Assembly: GCA_932521035.1 (NCBI GenBank)
Contig: OW051493.1
Coordinates: forward strand, 4,278,001 to 4,342,000
Length of the DNA stretch: 64,000 nt
From: Oscheius dolichura
Lineage: Eukaryota > Nematoda > Chromadorea > Rhabditida > Rhabditidae
Direction of reading: 5' to 3'
A program made the position numbers and the translations under genes. The notes under the pieces are model-generated. The model did not search any database, was not told the origin of the DNA, and saw nothing but the letters and a program-made list of their open reading frames with translations. Position 1 is the stretch's first letter, and every line of letters starts with the position of its first letter. Positions 11,071-21,541 of this stretch are shown here, one piece after another.

Positions 11071-13713
11071 ATGCACAAACCATTAGTATCGCTTTTCCAG
11101 AAAAGAATAAATTTCGCCCCAATTGTCCCAGAGAAAGCGAACTCGTGTTTAGCTTTCATCTGTGCTGAAATTAGTGGAGTAGATACTGCAGCTGAGCTTG
11201 TCAATGCATCCTGGAAGATCTCGATACGGTGAGTAATGGGGAGATTTCTCCTGATAGACTCATATCAAATAAAAAAATAGAACGAGCTTTAGAACCTTCT
11301 GACTTGACTTCATCTGCATATCTACGGACTACTGCTTCCTACGCGGACTTTCTCGAAAAGCAGGTTAAATTCTTCCTAAATTCCAACACAGAAAACACCT
11401 TTAGGGACACAATATACCCCCAATGCATTCAGAAAAGACACTGGGCTTGCCACCCAACGAAGACCGCGTTTATCGTAGGTGGCCGTTTTTATCCCTGACA
11501 ATAGCATTCCAGCGTCACGTGCCTCCTGGAGAGAAGATCCCCACCCGCCTAGGGGGCCTTTCCCTCCTCGTCCGGAATATCGGTCAGTTCTGGTACCTTC
11601 TCATGGCTGAATCCGTCTTTTATAGGGAGCAGGGGTGGAGGAACGAGCCGTCCTGGAGAAACACCAACCCGTACCAGCCGAGTTCATCCCGGACGGAGAG
11701 TTGGGTCAAGCGAAGAGATGTGAAACCTCCTCCGGCGGTCGACCCCCAGAGATACATCGCCCCGGCCAGCGAGGAGCAGCGGCGGCACATTGCGCCGGCG
11801 GCCAACGCCCCTCCAAACTACGAAATGTGGCGGGATGGACGGGCTCTGCCCACTTCCAACTGGAGGTCCGTCCTTCTCCCGAAAGTGGGTCAGAGGACTG
11901 TCTTTTCAGAAAAGATCCCGTAGAGGCTCCGCCTACCCGGCACTACGAGCCACCCGTCAAACGAGCCATGGATGAGGATGACCGGTGAGATTGCGAATTT
12001 CCCAGAGCACTTCCAAATTTATAGAAATGGTAGGATCCCGGAAGAGTTCCACTCGCCTCGGGAATTACCACCTTCCCCCAAGACAGAGCAGAGCTCCTTC
12101 TACCCCACCTTCTCTGAATCCCCGGCGGAGCGACATCCTCCTCGTCGGATGAGCCCCGTCCCGCACCAGGCCCCGAGAGAATCCCATCCTCCCCCCTCCC
12201 AAAAATCTCCCAAAGTCAGATCTCCCTTCTCTTTATATGTTTATAATATATAGGCACCCCGGATAGAGTCCCCCATACGGAATCGAATCCTTCCAGCCGA
12301 AGAAGTCGGTCCCGTCCCTGACGAGGTTGGTCTAGGTCATTTCCATAATTGATATTTTTCCAGTTCCATGTCCAAAAATGGGGAGAATCACCGCCTAAAA
12401 GAAGGTCTCAAAACGAATTATATGAGGAAGGCAAACCAAGCTGGAGAAACATGGAGCCGACAAGGTCTCGGGAAGACTCGTGGACTGTCCAGTACAAGAA
12501 GCGGGTCGAGGCACAGAAGGCGGCGGCCATGATGAGGTTAGGCCCCTTATATCTGGAGGGGGAAAAAGTTTGGATTACAGGGACATCGAACGGCGAAAAG
12601 GGCCGGAAACTCTGCCAGGCCCCTCGTTCGACCTAGGAATTCCCAATATTTACGGGCGGGACTACCAGTACCGGCCGATGAATGACCCGATGGACCCGTC
12701 GATCGGAGACGACTCCTACAATGTTCCCAGGGAGGAGCCCTCCTCGGCTGGACGGAAATTCTTCTTCGCCGACCCCCACCAAAGACCGAATGTGGAAGAT
12801 CGTTACGGGGAAATACGGCGGAAGGACTCTTTCGGCGAGCCCGGTACTCTCCCCTCCCAAACGTGTATTCGTAATAAAATTCAACAGAGTATCGAAAACC
12901 TCCCAAAGATTTCTATCCGGATGCACGCGAGTCCAAGCCCCCCACAACGAGGAAGAGAGAACCCTCTTGTTCCGAGGTATATAAAAGAATTTCCGGTATA
13001 TTTTTATACCCCACTTCAGCCTCCAATAAATCCCAATGACTTCGTCGAAGAGTTCAGCGACGACGACTGGAATGAGGTATAGCTTCTTCCCATTTTTTTC
13101 ATGCTAAAAATTTAGCTCGGAGCTCTGGTAAAGAATCAAAACAGGAAAAGACTTTCAGGAACTCAGGAAATCACTACTCCAAGTATTCTATCCTGCCTCT
13201 ATAATTATTAATCCCTTCCAGATAAAAAATCCTATACAGCATCCAGTTCAATATCGGAAAGTGGATTCTCCAATTATTCCGGCCCAACCACGTCGCTGAA
13301 GGAAATGTCCCAGTCCTCGGTTTGTATTTTTCAGAGCCTGTAGAACTCTTCTTTACAGTTATCATTTTTTCGGGAAGAACTGCCAAGTGTTAGAAGTGCC
13401 AAAGGATTCTCTGGTTATCCAACTGAATATCTTTCCCAGAGAAATGGTAACTTTTTCAATATTGTCTTCTACAAAATAATGAAATGACTAGGTGTTGTTT
13501 GGAACCATATTCATTTTTTACTGTTCCTTTTTCAAATCGAAAAACCTCAACAAGTTTTTTGCCAACTGCTCCAGCAATTTTGAAAACTTCTTTGCTGTGA
13601 AATTGAAATTGAAAAAAAACAACTCTCCTAAATATTATGTTGTATTCTTTTTTAGAGTTCTCTCATCACCAACGCTGGGAAAGTGGAACTCACAAGCAGG
13701 AACACAACGGTGA
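11071..13713 (+). CDS. Arg/Pro/Trp-rich disordered protein, not recognised
   Basis: A chain of about a dozen exons can be followed in frame. Exon 1 from 11071 encodes MHKPLVSLFQKRINFAP and joins over a 29-nt intron to LISNKKIERALEPSDLTS. Later exons repeat short Trp-Arg units (ASWREDP, GWRNEPSWRN, KPSWRNMEP, EDSWTV) amid Pro-, Arg- and Ser-rich sequence, then GRDYQYRPMNDPMDP, DFVEEFSDDDWNE and SYTASSSISESGF. Low complexity and lack of hydrophobic core suggest an intrinsically disordered protein, perhaps RNA- or scaffold-binding; this is inference. The last exon is uncertain: stop at 13713, or about 13794 in another frame. AATAAA at 13795. No family recognised. Confidence 0.6.
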
Positions 13714-13794
13714 CGGCCACCATGGAATCGGTTTTAGGTGACATTCCATTTTATTGCTCTTTTTTTGCTGGTTGTGTATTATTATATTCGCTGC

Positions 13795-13800
13795 AATAAA
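13795..13800 (+). terminator. Polyadenylation signal AATAAA
   Basis: AATAAA just downstream of the last exon of the Arg/Pro/Trp-rich gene and 90 bp before the MIC10 start. Confidence 0.45.
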
Positions 13801-13889
13801 ACTTTATGAAAATATGTAGCTTATAAAAACAAAGTATCTCTTTGATATACCTTTTTCTTTTAAATTTGTAACTGTAGCTGACATTTTAG

Positions 13890-14250
13890 ATGCCGAGAAG
13901 TGAAGATGTGCTTGGAGAAAAAGTTGACCGTTGCTTTGCCGATTCGCTTCTAAAGATCAGTGGTGGAATTGCTATCGGAGTCGTTGCTAGCGTTGCATTT
14001 TTCAAGGTTAGTTGCGGAAATTTATCAATTTTAGAATTACTTTTACATGAAATGACTCAATGTTTACAAATATATAGAATTTGTAGAAAGTTTTTTCTAT
14101 CTTTATTTATTTTAGGGTAAAACATGGCCCATTTGGTTTGGATCCGGTGTTGGACTAGGTACCGGATGGTCTAATTGCAGACACGATCTCGCTCAGCCCT
14201 ACCTTCTTCACGGAAAAAAGGTTCTTGCCGGACAAGATTCTCAGGTTTAG
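13890..14250 (+). CDS. micos-10: MICOS complex subunit MIC10
   Basis: Two exons, 13890-14006 and 14116-14250, give 83 residues. MIC10 bends the mitochondrial inner membrane at cristae junctions. The N-terminal [11 protein letters not shown] is the family signature. Two membrane segments carry the glycine motifs: [14 protein letters not shown], and the second [13 protein letters not shown], followed by [12 protein letters not shown], matching the animal family closely. The stop is reached one codon after DSQ. The sequence TTTTAG lies immediately before the ATG, consistent with a trans-splice acceptor. AATAAA at 14388 probably ends the message. Confidence 0.93.
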
Positions 14251-14525
14251 TTTTTTTCTCTAGTTTCGTTTGTAAAACATCAATGTTTAGGGTAAACCTT
14301 TGTACAACATTGTCCCAGAGAAAAGCTCCTGAATGTTTTCTTCGAATTAGTTACGTCGATGTGTATAGAAAACGAACATGTTATAGAAATAAATTTATAT
14401 GGTGCCATTGTTTTTATTCGACCATCCTTTTGGAACCAAAATTTTTATCGCCAGAACTCGTCTAATTCCGGGCTTTACTTTCAAGTCGCATTGTATGCTG
14501 GAATTCGAGTGTAGGCGGTTGATTG

Positions 14526-15047
14526 ATGTGTGTTCGCAAGAAGAGAAAAGCCCAACCGGATGCACCGTCTTTGCAAAATGCAGTTACTACTCGTCCTCAA
14601 AAAGTAGAAGCAGTCGTCAAAAAAGTGGAAAAATCCCCGGCGCCGCCTGTTAATCTTGCTCAAACTAGCGTGCCTCGTCCCGATCCTCTACCAACGGATA
14701 TGAAGACGCCTCTTCAGCCAAACAAAGCAAGTACAGCGAAAACGGTATCTGCTGTGAAAACAAAAAGCGAAAAGAAGATCAAATCGCCGGAATGCGCCAT
14801 ACTTGGTCCAAATGAAACGATGCCTTCCGTAACGGTGACGGCGGCAGTGACTGAAGCTATAGCAATCGATCCTCCACGAGAGATGAAAGTAAAGAGGAAG
14901 GTCGACGGGAAACGAGACCCACAGGACCCCGAATACAGGACACTACCGATAGGCGAACCGAGCGGATGGGACAGTGCCAAGCTGATGAGCCGACTGGAGC
15001 TGAAACGGAAGAACGAGAGGCCCGTCGACAGCGAAGAGTGCAAGTAA
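14526..15047 (+). CDS. Basic Lys-rich protein, 173 aa, not recognised
   Basis: Single open exon. The ATG at 14526 is the first in this frame after an in-frame TGA at 14520, and GAGTGTAG lies 11 nt upstream. The N-terminal two thirds is low-complexity Lys/Pro/Val-rich (KVEAVVKKVEKSPAPP, TKSEKKIKSPEC). The C-terminal part (DPEYRTLPIGEPSGWDSAKLMSRLELKRK) looks like a short conserved motif. No signal peptide or membrane segment in this frame. Likely nuclear or nucleic-acid associated from its charge, but that is inference. Follows MIC10 by 275 bp on the same strand. AATAAA at 15087. Confidence 0.6.
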   Translation: MCVRKKRKAQPDAPSLQNAVTTRPQKVEAVVKKVEKSPAPPVNLAQTSVPRPDPLPTDMKTPLQPNKASTAKTVSAVKTKSEKKIKSPECAILGPNETMPSVTVTAAVTEAIAIDPPREMKVKRKVDGKRDPQDPEYRTLPIGEPSGWDSAKLMSRLELKRKNERPVDSEECK

Positions 15048-15086
15048 GACGAAGAAGAAGAACCAAACAATTCGTTTGATAACTTG

Positions 15087-15092
15087 AATAAA
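15087..15092 (+). terminator. Polyadenylation signal AATAAA
   Basis: AATAAA 40 nt after the stop of the basic protein gene. Confidence 0.5.
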
Positions 15093-15234
15093 AGTGTTCA
15101 CAAGCAAAAGAGAGATGGTTCATTCAGCGAGATATGAGCTCTATGGAAAGGGCTAAATCCGGGGGAAGGGCACTCGGGCTACTACGGTAGGTTACGCGTA
15201 ATGTATAGCGGAAAGGAAGTGACAGGAGGATCGG

Positions 15235-18200
15235 TTAGAGCTTGGCCGAGCCGTTGGGCGGGGCGGGCACCGTGTTGTGGACCTTCATCTGGCCGGCTAC
15301 CAGGGGGTTGATGGCATACAACCAATCGTACATCTGAATACTCTCCGTTTTATTATAATTCAATTAAATTACCTCGTCGCCAGGCATTATCTGCATCAGG
15401 AATCCTCTATGATTAGTGCAGACGGAGAAGGTGTTGGGCACCTTGAGCATGGCCTGCTGGTCCTCGGAATATTCGATTCTCGCGTTGGCCAGGTTGATTA
15501 TTCCCCGGATAACCTGGAGCCTCTCCTGTATTTATTTCTAATTCGATAGATACCAAGTCCTTCTCGTCGCTGAACAGTAGAATGTACGGCCGTCTCACGA
15601 CCACCCATCGCTTCGTCCAGCCCTGGGTCTTCTCCTCCAGGAAGTTCATCCATCCCTTCTTCGAGACAACCACTCCGACCCGCTCTTCCGAAACCTACAA
15701 ATGCCTTGTTTTCCCTAGAATCGAAAGGCTCACCTCGGGGACGAGGAGATTTAGCTGGTTGAGGCGGCTTCCGCTCAAACTCCTCTTGAGTGTCAAGGAG
15801 TCCAGGACATCGTCGGCGATGCTGAGGTTCTGGTCAGATTTGGACTTCTGCCGGTTCAGGACGTCGAACGAGGGCGACGACTTGACCATGCTCTTGTCCG
15901 ACATGGGCGAGGTGACGCTGTTCGAGCTGGAGTCGTCGCTACCTTCGGCCGGCTTCCCTCCTCCCGTCGGGGCCTCCTTGTTCATTGGAATCTTTTGCTT
16001 TATTAGTCGAAGTACTTTTGAGGCTATTCCTAAACACGGCCATTTTATTTATAATCAGCCAATAACAACCTTTTTCCTTCTCGTCCAGCTTTACCGACTC
16101 GGGTATGGCGCACTTTGGCTGGGTGGGGGAGACGGGCGTCACGACCTCGCCCGGCTTCCTCTTGCCCTTCAATTTGTCCCGGAGGCGGAGGAACAGGCGA
16201 ACTCTTTCCACCTAAAGAATACAATTAAAAAGTGGTAGATGTCTCTCCAACCTGTTGCAATCGAGTCAATTTCTCCAGTTCCCATTGGTGCTCGAAGATG
16301 AGAGAGTCCCCTCTCGGTCTCCACTGTCCCAGGTTCTCCTCCCCTCTCACATAAGCCGAGGATGTGTCCAGTACCCGTCTCTGCCGCCTGACTGCTCCTG
16401 AATTAGTCCATTTACCTCTGTCCAAATATATTTCCCTACCGGGACTTCCCGAGGCGGTGGCATCCTTCAGGAACACTTGGTATACCCCGGGAATTCGGTT
16501 CATCTTGGGCGCCTTCGATATTCCTCCCATGACGGAACGACACAGCCGGCTGGCCGCTGATATCTTGGAGTCGCGGGCATAGACGACGACGCAGAGATCC
16601 TTCGTGAAGACTGCTGGCTGGGCGCATCCCTCTGCCTCCATATAGGCCGATAGAGTCATGTAGATCTGATCACCGAAGTTGGAGACACGGTTGAGGAGAG
16701 GCGAGTTGTGGAGGGAACTGTCCCAGGCCGCTTCGAATTGGAAGAAGGTCCTCTCGTCCTGGGTAAACTCCAAGTAGCTGCCAGGGAACAGCCCCAACGA
16801 GAGTACGTCGACGTCTTCTCCCCCGTTCCATTCGGGGCCGGCCCTTATCCTCCCGACCACCAGCTCTTGGCAGTCCTTCCACTTGATCTCGCCCTTCTCG
16901 TGGCACAGTGTTATCTTGATCCTCCTCTGCATTCCCTGGTGAAGGAGGACGATCCCGTGGGTTGGCAGTCCCTGGGCATGGTCCACCAAGGCGGGCACGT
17001 ACTCTCCACTGTTGGCCAGTTCACAAATCTCAAAGTAGACGAGGATATCCACCTTACTGCGAATGTGGGCATTGCTGAAAAGGAATTAGTCGGTGGCTTT
17101 GAGAGAACTCACTTATTGGCGACGGGAGCATTGCCTTTCCTACTTTTGACTGGTGTGGAAATGACCAATGAGGGCTGTTGGAACGACAGCTTCGTGGAGA
17201 GTCGCCGTCTGCATTTGCCTCCATTGAATCATAAGAAGTCAACCTTACCCCAAAGCGCTATGCTGTCGCTCGAATTGATGTCCTTGGACCTTGGGCTGAT
17301 AGTGGCCAAAGACCTCGAAGATGATTGGGAAGTGGTGGATGTAGTGGAGGAAGGTCCTGCTCATTTTGATGTGGAGGTTCTGGGTGTGGTTGAAGACGAG
17401 CTGCATCTTGGCCGAGTTCTTCATCGGCTCGGTGGAGAAGGCCTCGTCGTGTCGGTGGAGGAAGTTGAACTGGCAGAAGACGTCCGTGTACGACTCGGAG
17501 ACGGCCGTGGCCTGCTGGACGACCACCCGGAAACAGAACTCCTCCTCCTCGGCCATGTGAGATGGGAAGACCAACTGGGACGACTCATCTGAAAGAGAAC
17601 AGACCTTGATACGAAGAAACTCAAACAGACCAGTCTCCCCGCTCTTCGCTCTGAGGAAATCCTCCTTTCGGAAGTGGAGTTTGGCTGTCTGACGGGTGCC
17701 TTTCTTCTGGATGTCTATTTCACCTAAACGGCTCTATCCACTTGTTGTAAAAGGGTCACAAACCTTTCTGAACGGGCTCAATGGCTACCCGCAAGTATCC
17801 CTTCACTTCGCCCTTTTCATTCACCACAGCCACCTTGTGGACCAGAGGCACGTTGTGGAGGAGGTTCGACAGGTAGACAAAAGCCCTGTACTTTCTATTC
17901 AAGTGGCACAAGTGGAAATTCACCTTCCAATCATCCTAAACCAGGGGAATCTGTCGTAGAAGGGGTCGGTTCCCATGAGGGCATCCAGCATGGGATCCTC
18001 CACGGGCGACAGCTGCGCGTCCGCATCGTACATCTCCCTCATCGACTCGAGCCTCTGTCTAAAATAGCCAAAAATTGCACAAAACGAAGCGGTGCGTGAC
18101 CTGTCGGGGATCAGACGTGCGGGGTTGAGTTGTAGGGCTGCTAGCCAGCCCTCGGCCACCGAGGTATAAGGCGGCTCCGAGGGGGTACCTACGACCGACA

Positions 18201-21200
18201 GCTCCGCGTTATACGCACTTCGCATGTCTTCCAAGCGCTGTCTGAACAGAGAAGGTCTCTTCTTGCGTTTGCTCTTCTCTTTCACACAAAACAGCCACAC
18301 AGTTCAGAAAGAGGATGAGCATGCCTTCCCAGGGAGGGGACTGAACTCCACGCCTGCACGTTTGACCCTCCGTCTCCCAAACAGAAGCTCGTGTGCGAGA
18401 AACCGAAGCGGTGCATGCAATCAACAGAGGGGGAGGACCACAAAGCCAATTTCAAAGGGACAAACTAACTTTAATTTCTCGATGCTCCAATAATGTGTGG
18501 CTCCGTTCTTCAGGTCCTGGACTTGGATGGCCACCACTGTCTTCGGGTACGGCCGCAGGGTGAGGTCTTCTCCAGGGGGAAGGAGATCAGGCGGAAGGGG
18601 ACTGAAATGGAGATCTAGATATTTCTACGAGGAAGATTATACCTGTACATGGTGTCGGTGAGAAGGACAAACTGGAATTGGACCTTCTTCTGCAACTCCA
18701 CCGAAATGGCATTGGCCTCCTTGACGAAGATGGCATTGCCCCATAAGTCGTCCCGGACAGAAGTGAACTGGTGATATCTCCATTTGAGCGCAGCCTTCCG
18801 AAGGATCCTCTGCTGGTCACTGGTCCAGGTCGGCACCTCGTCCGCGAATTCCATCAGACTGCTTGTCAGGAACTTCTGTCCTTCATAAGTAGATCCGCCG
18901 ACAGAGGAAATGAATGACTGGGCCAGGTCGACCTGCCGTTGGAGGTTCTCAATCACTATCTCGTATTCCTAAACTCTATTTCCAGTGGTTTTGGTGAAAT
19001 GCCCAACCTTATTCCGTCGCGACATCTCCAGCTGCAATTCCTCTCGTTCTCTCCTGTACTGTTTCTCCACTTCGATCAGTTTCTGTTCCATTTCTGCCTT
19101 TAGATCAATTCCCTGCTTCTCCAGCATCTCCTGTTGGGCGTATTTCCAATCGAGAGGGGCGTCTCCGCTAAGCGAGGCCAAGTTATACCGACTCTGTCTC
19201 GCCTCTTGTGGATCGTTGTATCTGAAGCCGTGTTATCCATCTCTTCTATAACTCGTCCTACCTAAAGACATGGTGTTTTCCTAGAATAATTCGTGAACCC
19301 GTGTGTAGAACCGTAGGCTCCGCTATCGGTCGGCCGTTCACATAGCAGGCGGCATTTGGCTGTGGTTCCAAGGAGACGGAGCCGTCCTCATGGGAGAAGA
19401 TGCAGTGGAAATCGAGTATTCCTTCGCCGGACAAGATGACGTCCGGCCTTCTTTCGGCTTCCGGTCGTCCAACCCGGGTCCTTCCCTCTTTCAGGTAATA
19501 GAGAAGGCATTCGGACATCAGAGGGTCCTCGTTCAAATTGACCAAGTGGGGCAACTTCTTCGGACTGAATACTCCCAAAGTAGAGCCGTCCTCCGTGGTG
19601 GCCAGTCCCATCTCCCTCATCTGCTCTTCCAGTTTCTTCCGTACGTCTTCCGTCTGCCGGAGTCGTTCCTCCCACGGCCGGTCCATGGCCTCCATCATCC
19701 TCTCGTAGGCCTTCAGCTTGTCCATGGCGTCGTTGTCCTGGGCAGAGAAGAGCTGCTTCGGCTGTTCCATGGTCGACGTGGTCATGTCGTCCACATTAAT
19801 CCCATTGGCCATTAGCTTATCCCTCAGCTTGGTGACCTCCTCCTTGAGTACCCTAATCATCTTCTGGTTCGGGTCCTCGTTGATCACCGCCTCGCAGACG
19901 ATCTGCTTGGCCCTGTCCGCATATCTAAAGACCCTTTGTCTCATCTGCCGCCTGCCTTCCCACCTCAATGTTGACAAAGTCTCATCGTAGTTAATATCCG
20001 CCGGCGAGAGGGCCGCAATCATGGCTGTCTTTGAATTTCCTCCCAAATTCTCCCTCAAGAGCCATGTCAGGACAGAATCTCGGTAGGGGATCCGTCCGCT
20101 CTTGGCCGAACTCTTCTTTCCGCCCTTCTTTGACGCCTGAAATGGAGGGGAATCAGCTGGGATACGGTGAAAAGCACAGCAAGGTGGATGCCACTCAAAA
20201 AAGATAACAAGCAATATCAGTTCTCGTGCTTTTGTTAGCGCCAGTTCATCAGTGTCAGTTTTTTGGAGAGAAGACTCTACTCACCGAGGCGTCCAGGTTA
20301 CTCTGCTGAAATAAAAGCCCTACGTTTCCTCTACGTCTACCGAGCAAGAGACCCCTCGACTCACCTCCTCGGCCAATTTGCTGATAACCAGTCCCAGGGT
20401 GGTCAGACTCTTGTTGATGTTGGCGCCCTCCTTCAGCCGCTGTCCCTCTGCCCCCGTCGAGTTGGCCCTCTCACTTCCAGCCAGATCAACCAGCGATATC
20501 TTCGATACCTATAAGCAGATGTCTTTGCTCCCATCCTCCCCTCACCAGCCCCTTATTCTCCTCGTCATTAGCGTCGGCCGACTTCTTCCTCTGTGTCAAA
20601 ATGATCGTAAACACGGCATGGGACCGCGATGAAGTGGAGTTCATGTTTGTGGCTGCCACTGTCCTAGACGGGTCTGTCGAAAACAGCCGAGAAAAACGCA
20701 CCTGGCCTTGTTTCCCTCATCCATAAAGTTGAATATCTCATTGTAATTGGTCACGGCCAGCAGACTCAACCCGTCAACGAACGGGCCCAAGGCAGGGTGC
20801 TCACGGACTCGTAAACCTGGAAGGCGGCTGTTATAACCCGGAGGGGATACCCTCACCGGTGCTGTTCTCTTTGTTGGTCGGATTGAGAAGATCTTTGACC
20901 CGTTCACAATAGATCTCCATGTAGGAGACCTCGACCGAGTACTCGATGTCTCCTCCTCTGTTCGCCTCGATCCTAAGAGAGACCTTTAAACCTGGACAGG
21001 GGAGGAGGATACCTGGAGAAGAGATCATTACAGAGCCGGGGGATGATGCCGCTTTCGTTCTCGTCGTTCGGCTTGCCCATCATTGTATACGATTTACCCG
21101 ATCCAGTCTGCCCGTATGCGAAGATACACACGTTGTACCTGAATAGCCGGATAATGGGAGGCGACCAAGTGAAGGAAGTACCCCTCGAAGGCGTGCTCGA

Positions 21201-21541
21201 GCATCTCCACTCCCAGATCCTCGTAGACCTTCTTCTGTGTGGCAAAGTGAGGGTCATCCTTGCCACAGGACCAGTACGAGTGGTCGAAGCTGAAGTTGTG
21301 GAACTTGTCCGGCGTGTTCCCCTTGATCACTGGAATTGGCTCCTTATTGTGTTTTCATTAGGGTCCGGCTCAATTCTGATGTCATTTAGAGGAAAATGAC
21401 GTCTCCCGAATTGATGGTCCCGTGCGGAAAATAAGACTCACGAGTCGTCTGTCCCTGCATCTCGATGATCGTCTTCGAGCCATTGCTGACCTCTCGCTGG
21501 TTGAAGGGCCGCACGCGGACGGCTACCTTCACCGAAGACAT
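15235..21541 (-). CDS. unc-104: Kinesin-3 motor UNC-104/KIF1A
   Basis: Plus-end-directed motor that carries synaptic-vesicle precursors. From 21541: [18 protein letters not shown]-loop [15 protein letters not shown], switch [11 protein letters not shown], the kinesin-3 K-loop ([15 protein letters not shown]), [21 protein letters not shown], neck, coiled coil, FHA domain ([19 protein letters not shown] ... [12 protein letters not shown], near 19500-19260), a second coiled coil, the KIF1 region ([73 protein letters not shown]) and a C-terminal PH domain ([17 protein letters not shown] ... [14 protein letters not shown]) that binds PI(4,5)P2. Stop at 15235. All domains are intact. Alternative splicing is suggested at 20285-20305 and 18101-18241. 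Confidence 0.96.
18101..18241 (-). other. unc-104: Candidate cassette exon of unc-104 (141 nt), duplicated from next exon
   Basis: Bounded by TGTTCAG and a GTCACG donor, phase 2 on both sides, so inclusion adds 47 residues in frame. It opens [14 protein letters not shown]; the constitutive exon immediately after a 42-nt intron opens [16 protein letters not shown]. The flanking introns also share GCACCGCTTCG. TGCATG, the Fox-1/RBFOX site, occurs upstream at 18412-18420. Confidence 0.6.
20285..20305 (-). other. unc-104: Candidate 21-nt microexon in kinesin K-loop region
   Basis: Encodes QSNLDAS in frame between KLAEE and ASKKGGKK. Preceded by TTTCAG and followed by GTGAGTAG. It would lengthen loop 12 of the motor by seven residues. 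Confidence 0.5.

Noticed and set aside
12290..12330. Sequence resembling a tRNA T-loop (AATCGAATCC)
   Set aside because: No acceptor or anticodon stems around it; it lies in the exon chain of the Arg/Pro/Trp-rich gene.
17060..17620. Long plus-strand frame opposite unc-104 (up to about 290 residues)
   Set aside because: Antisense shadow of the GC-rich KIF1 coding exons.
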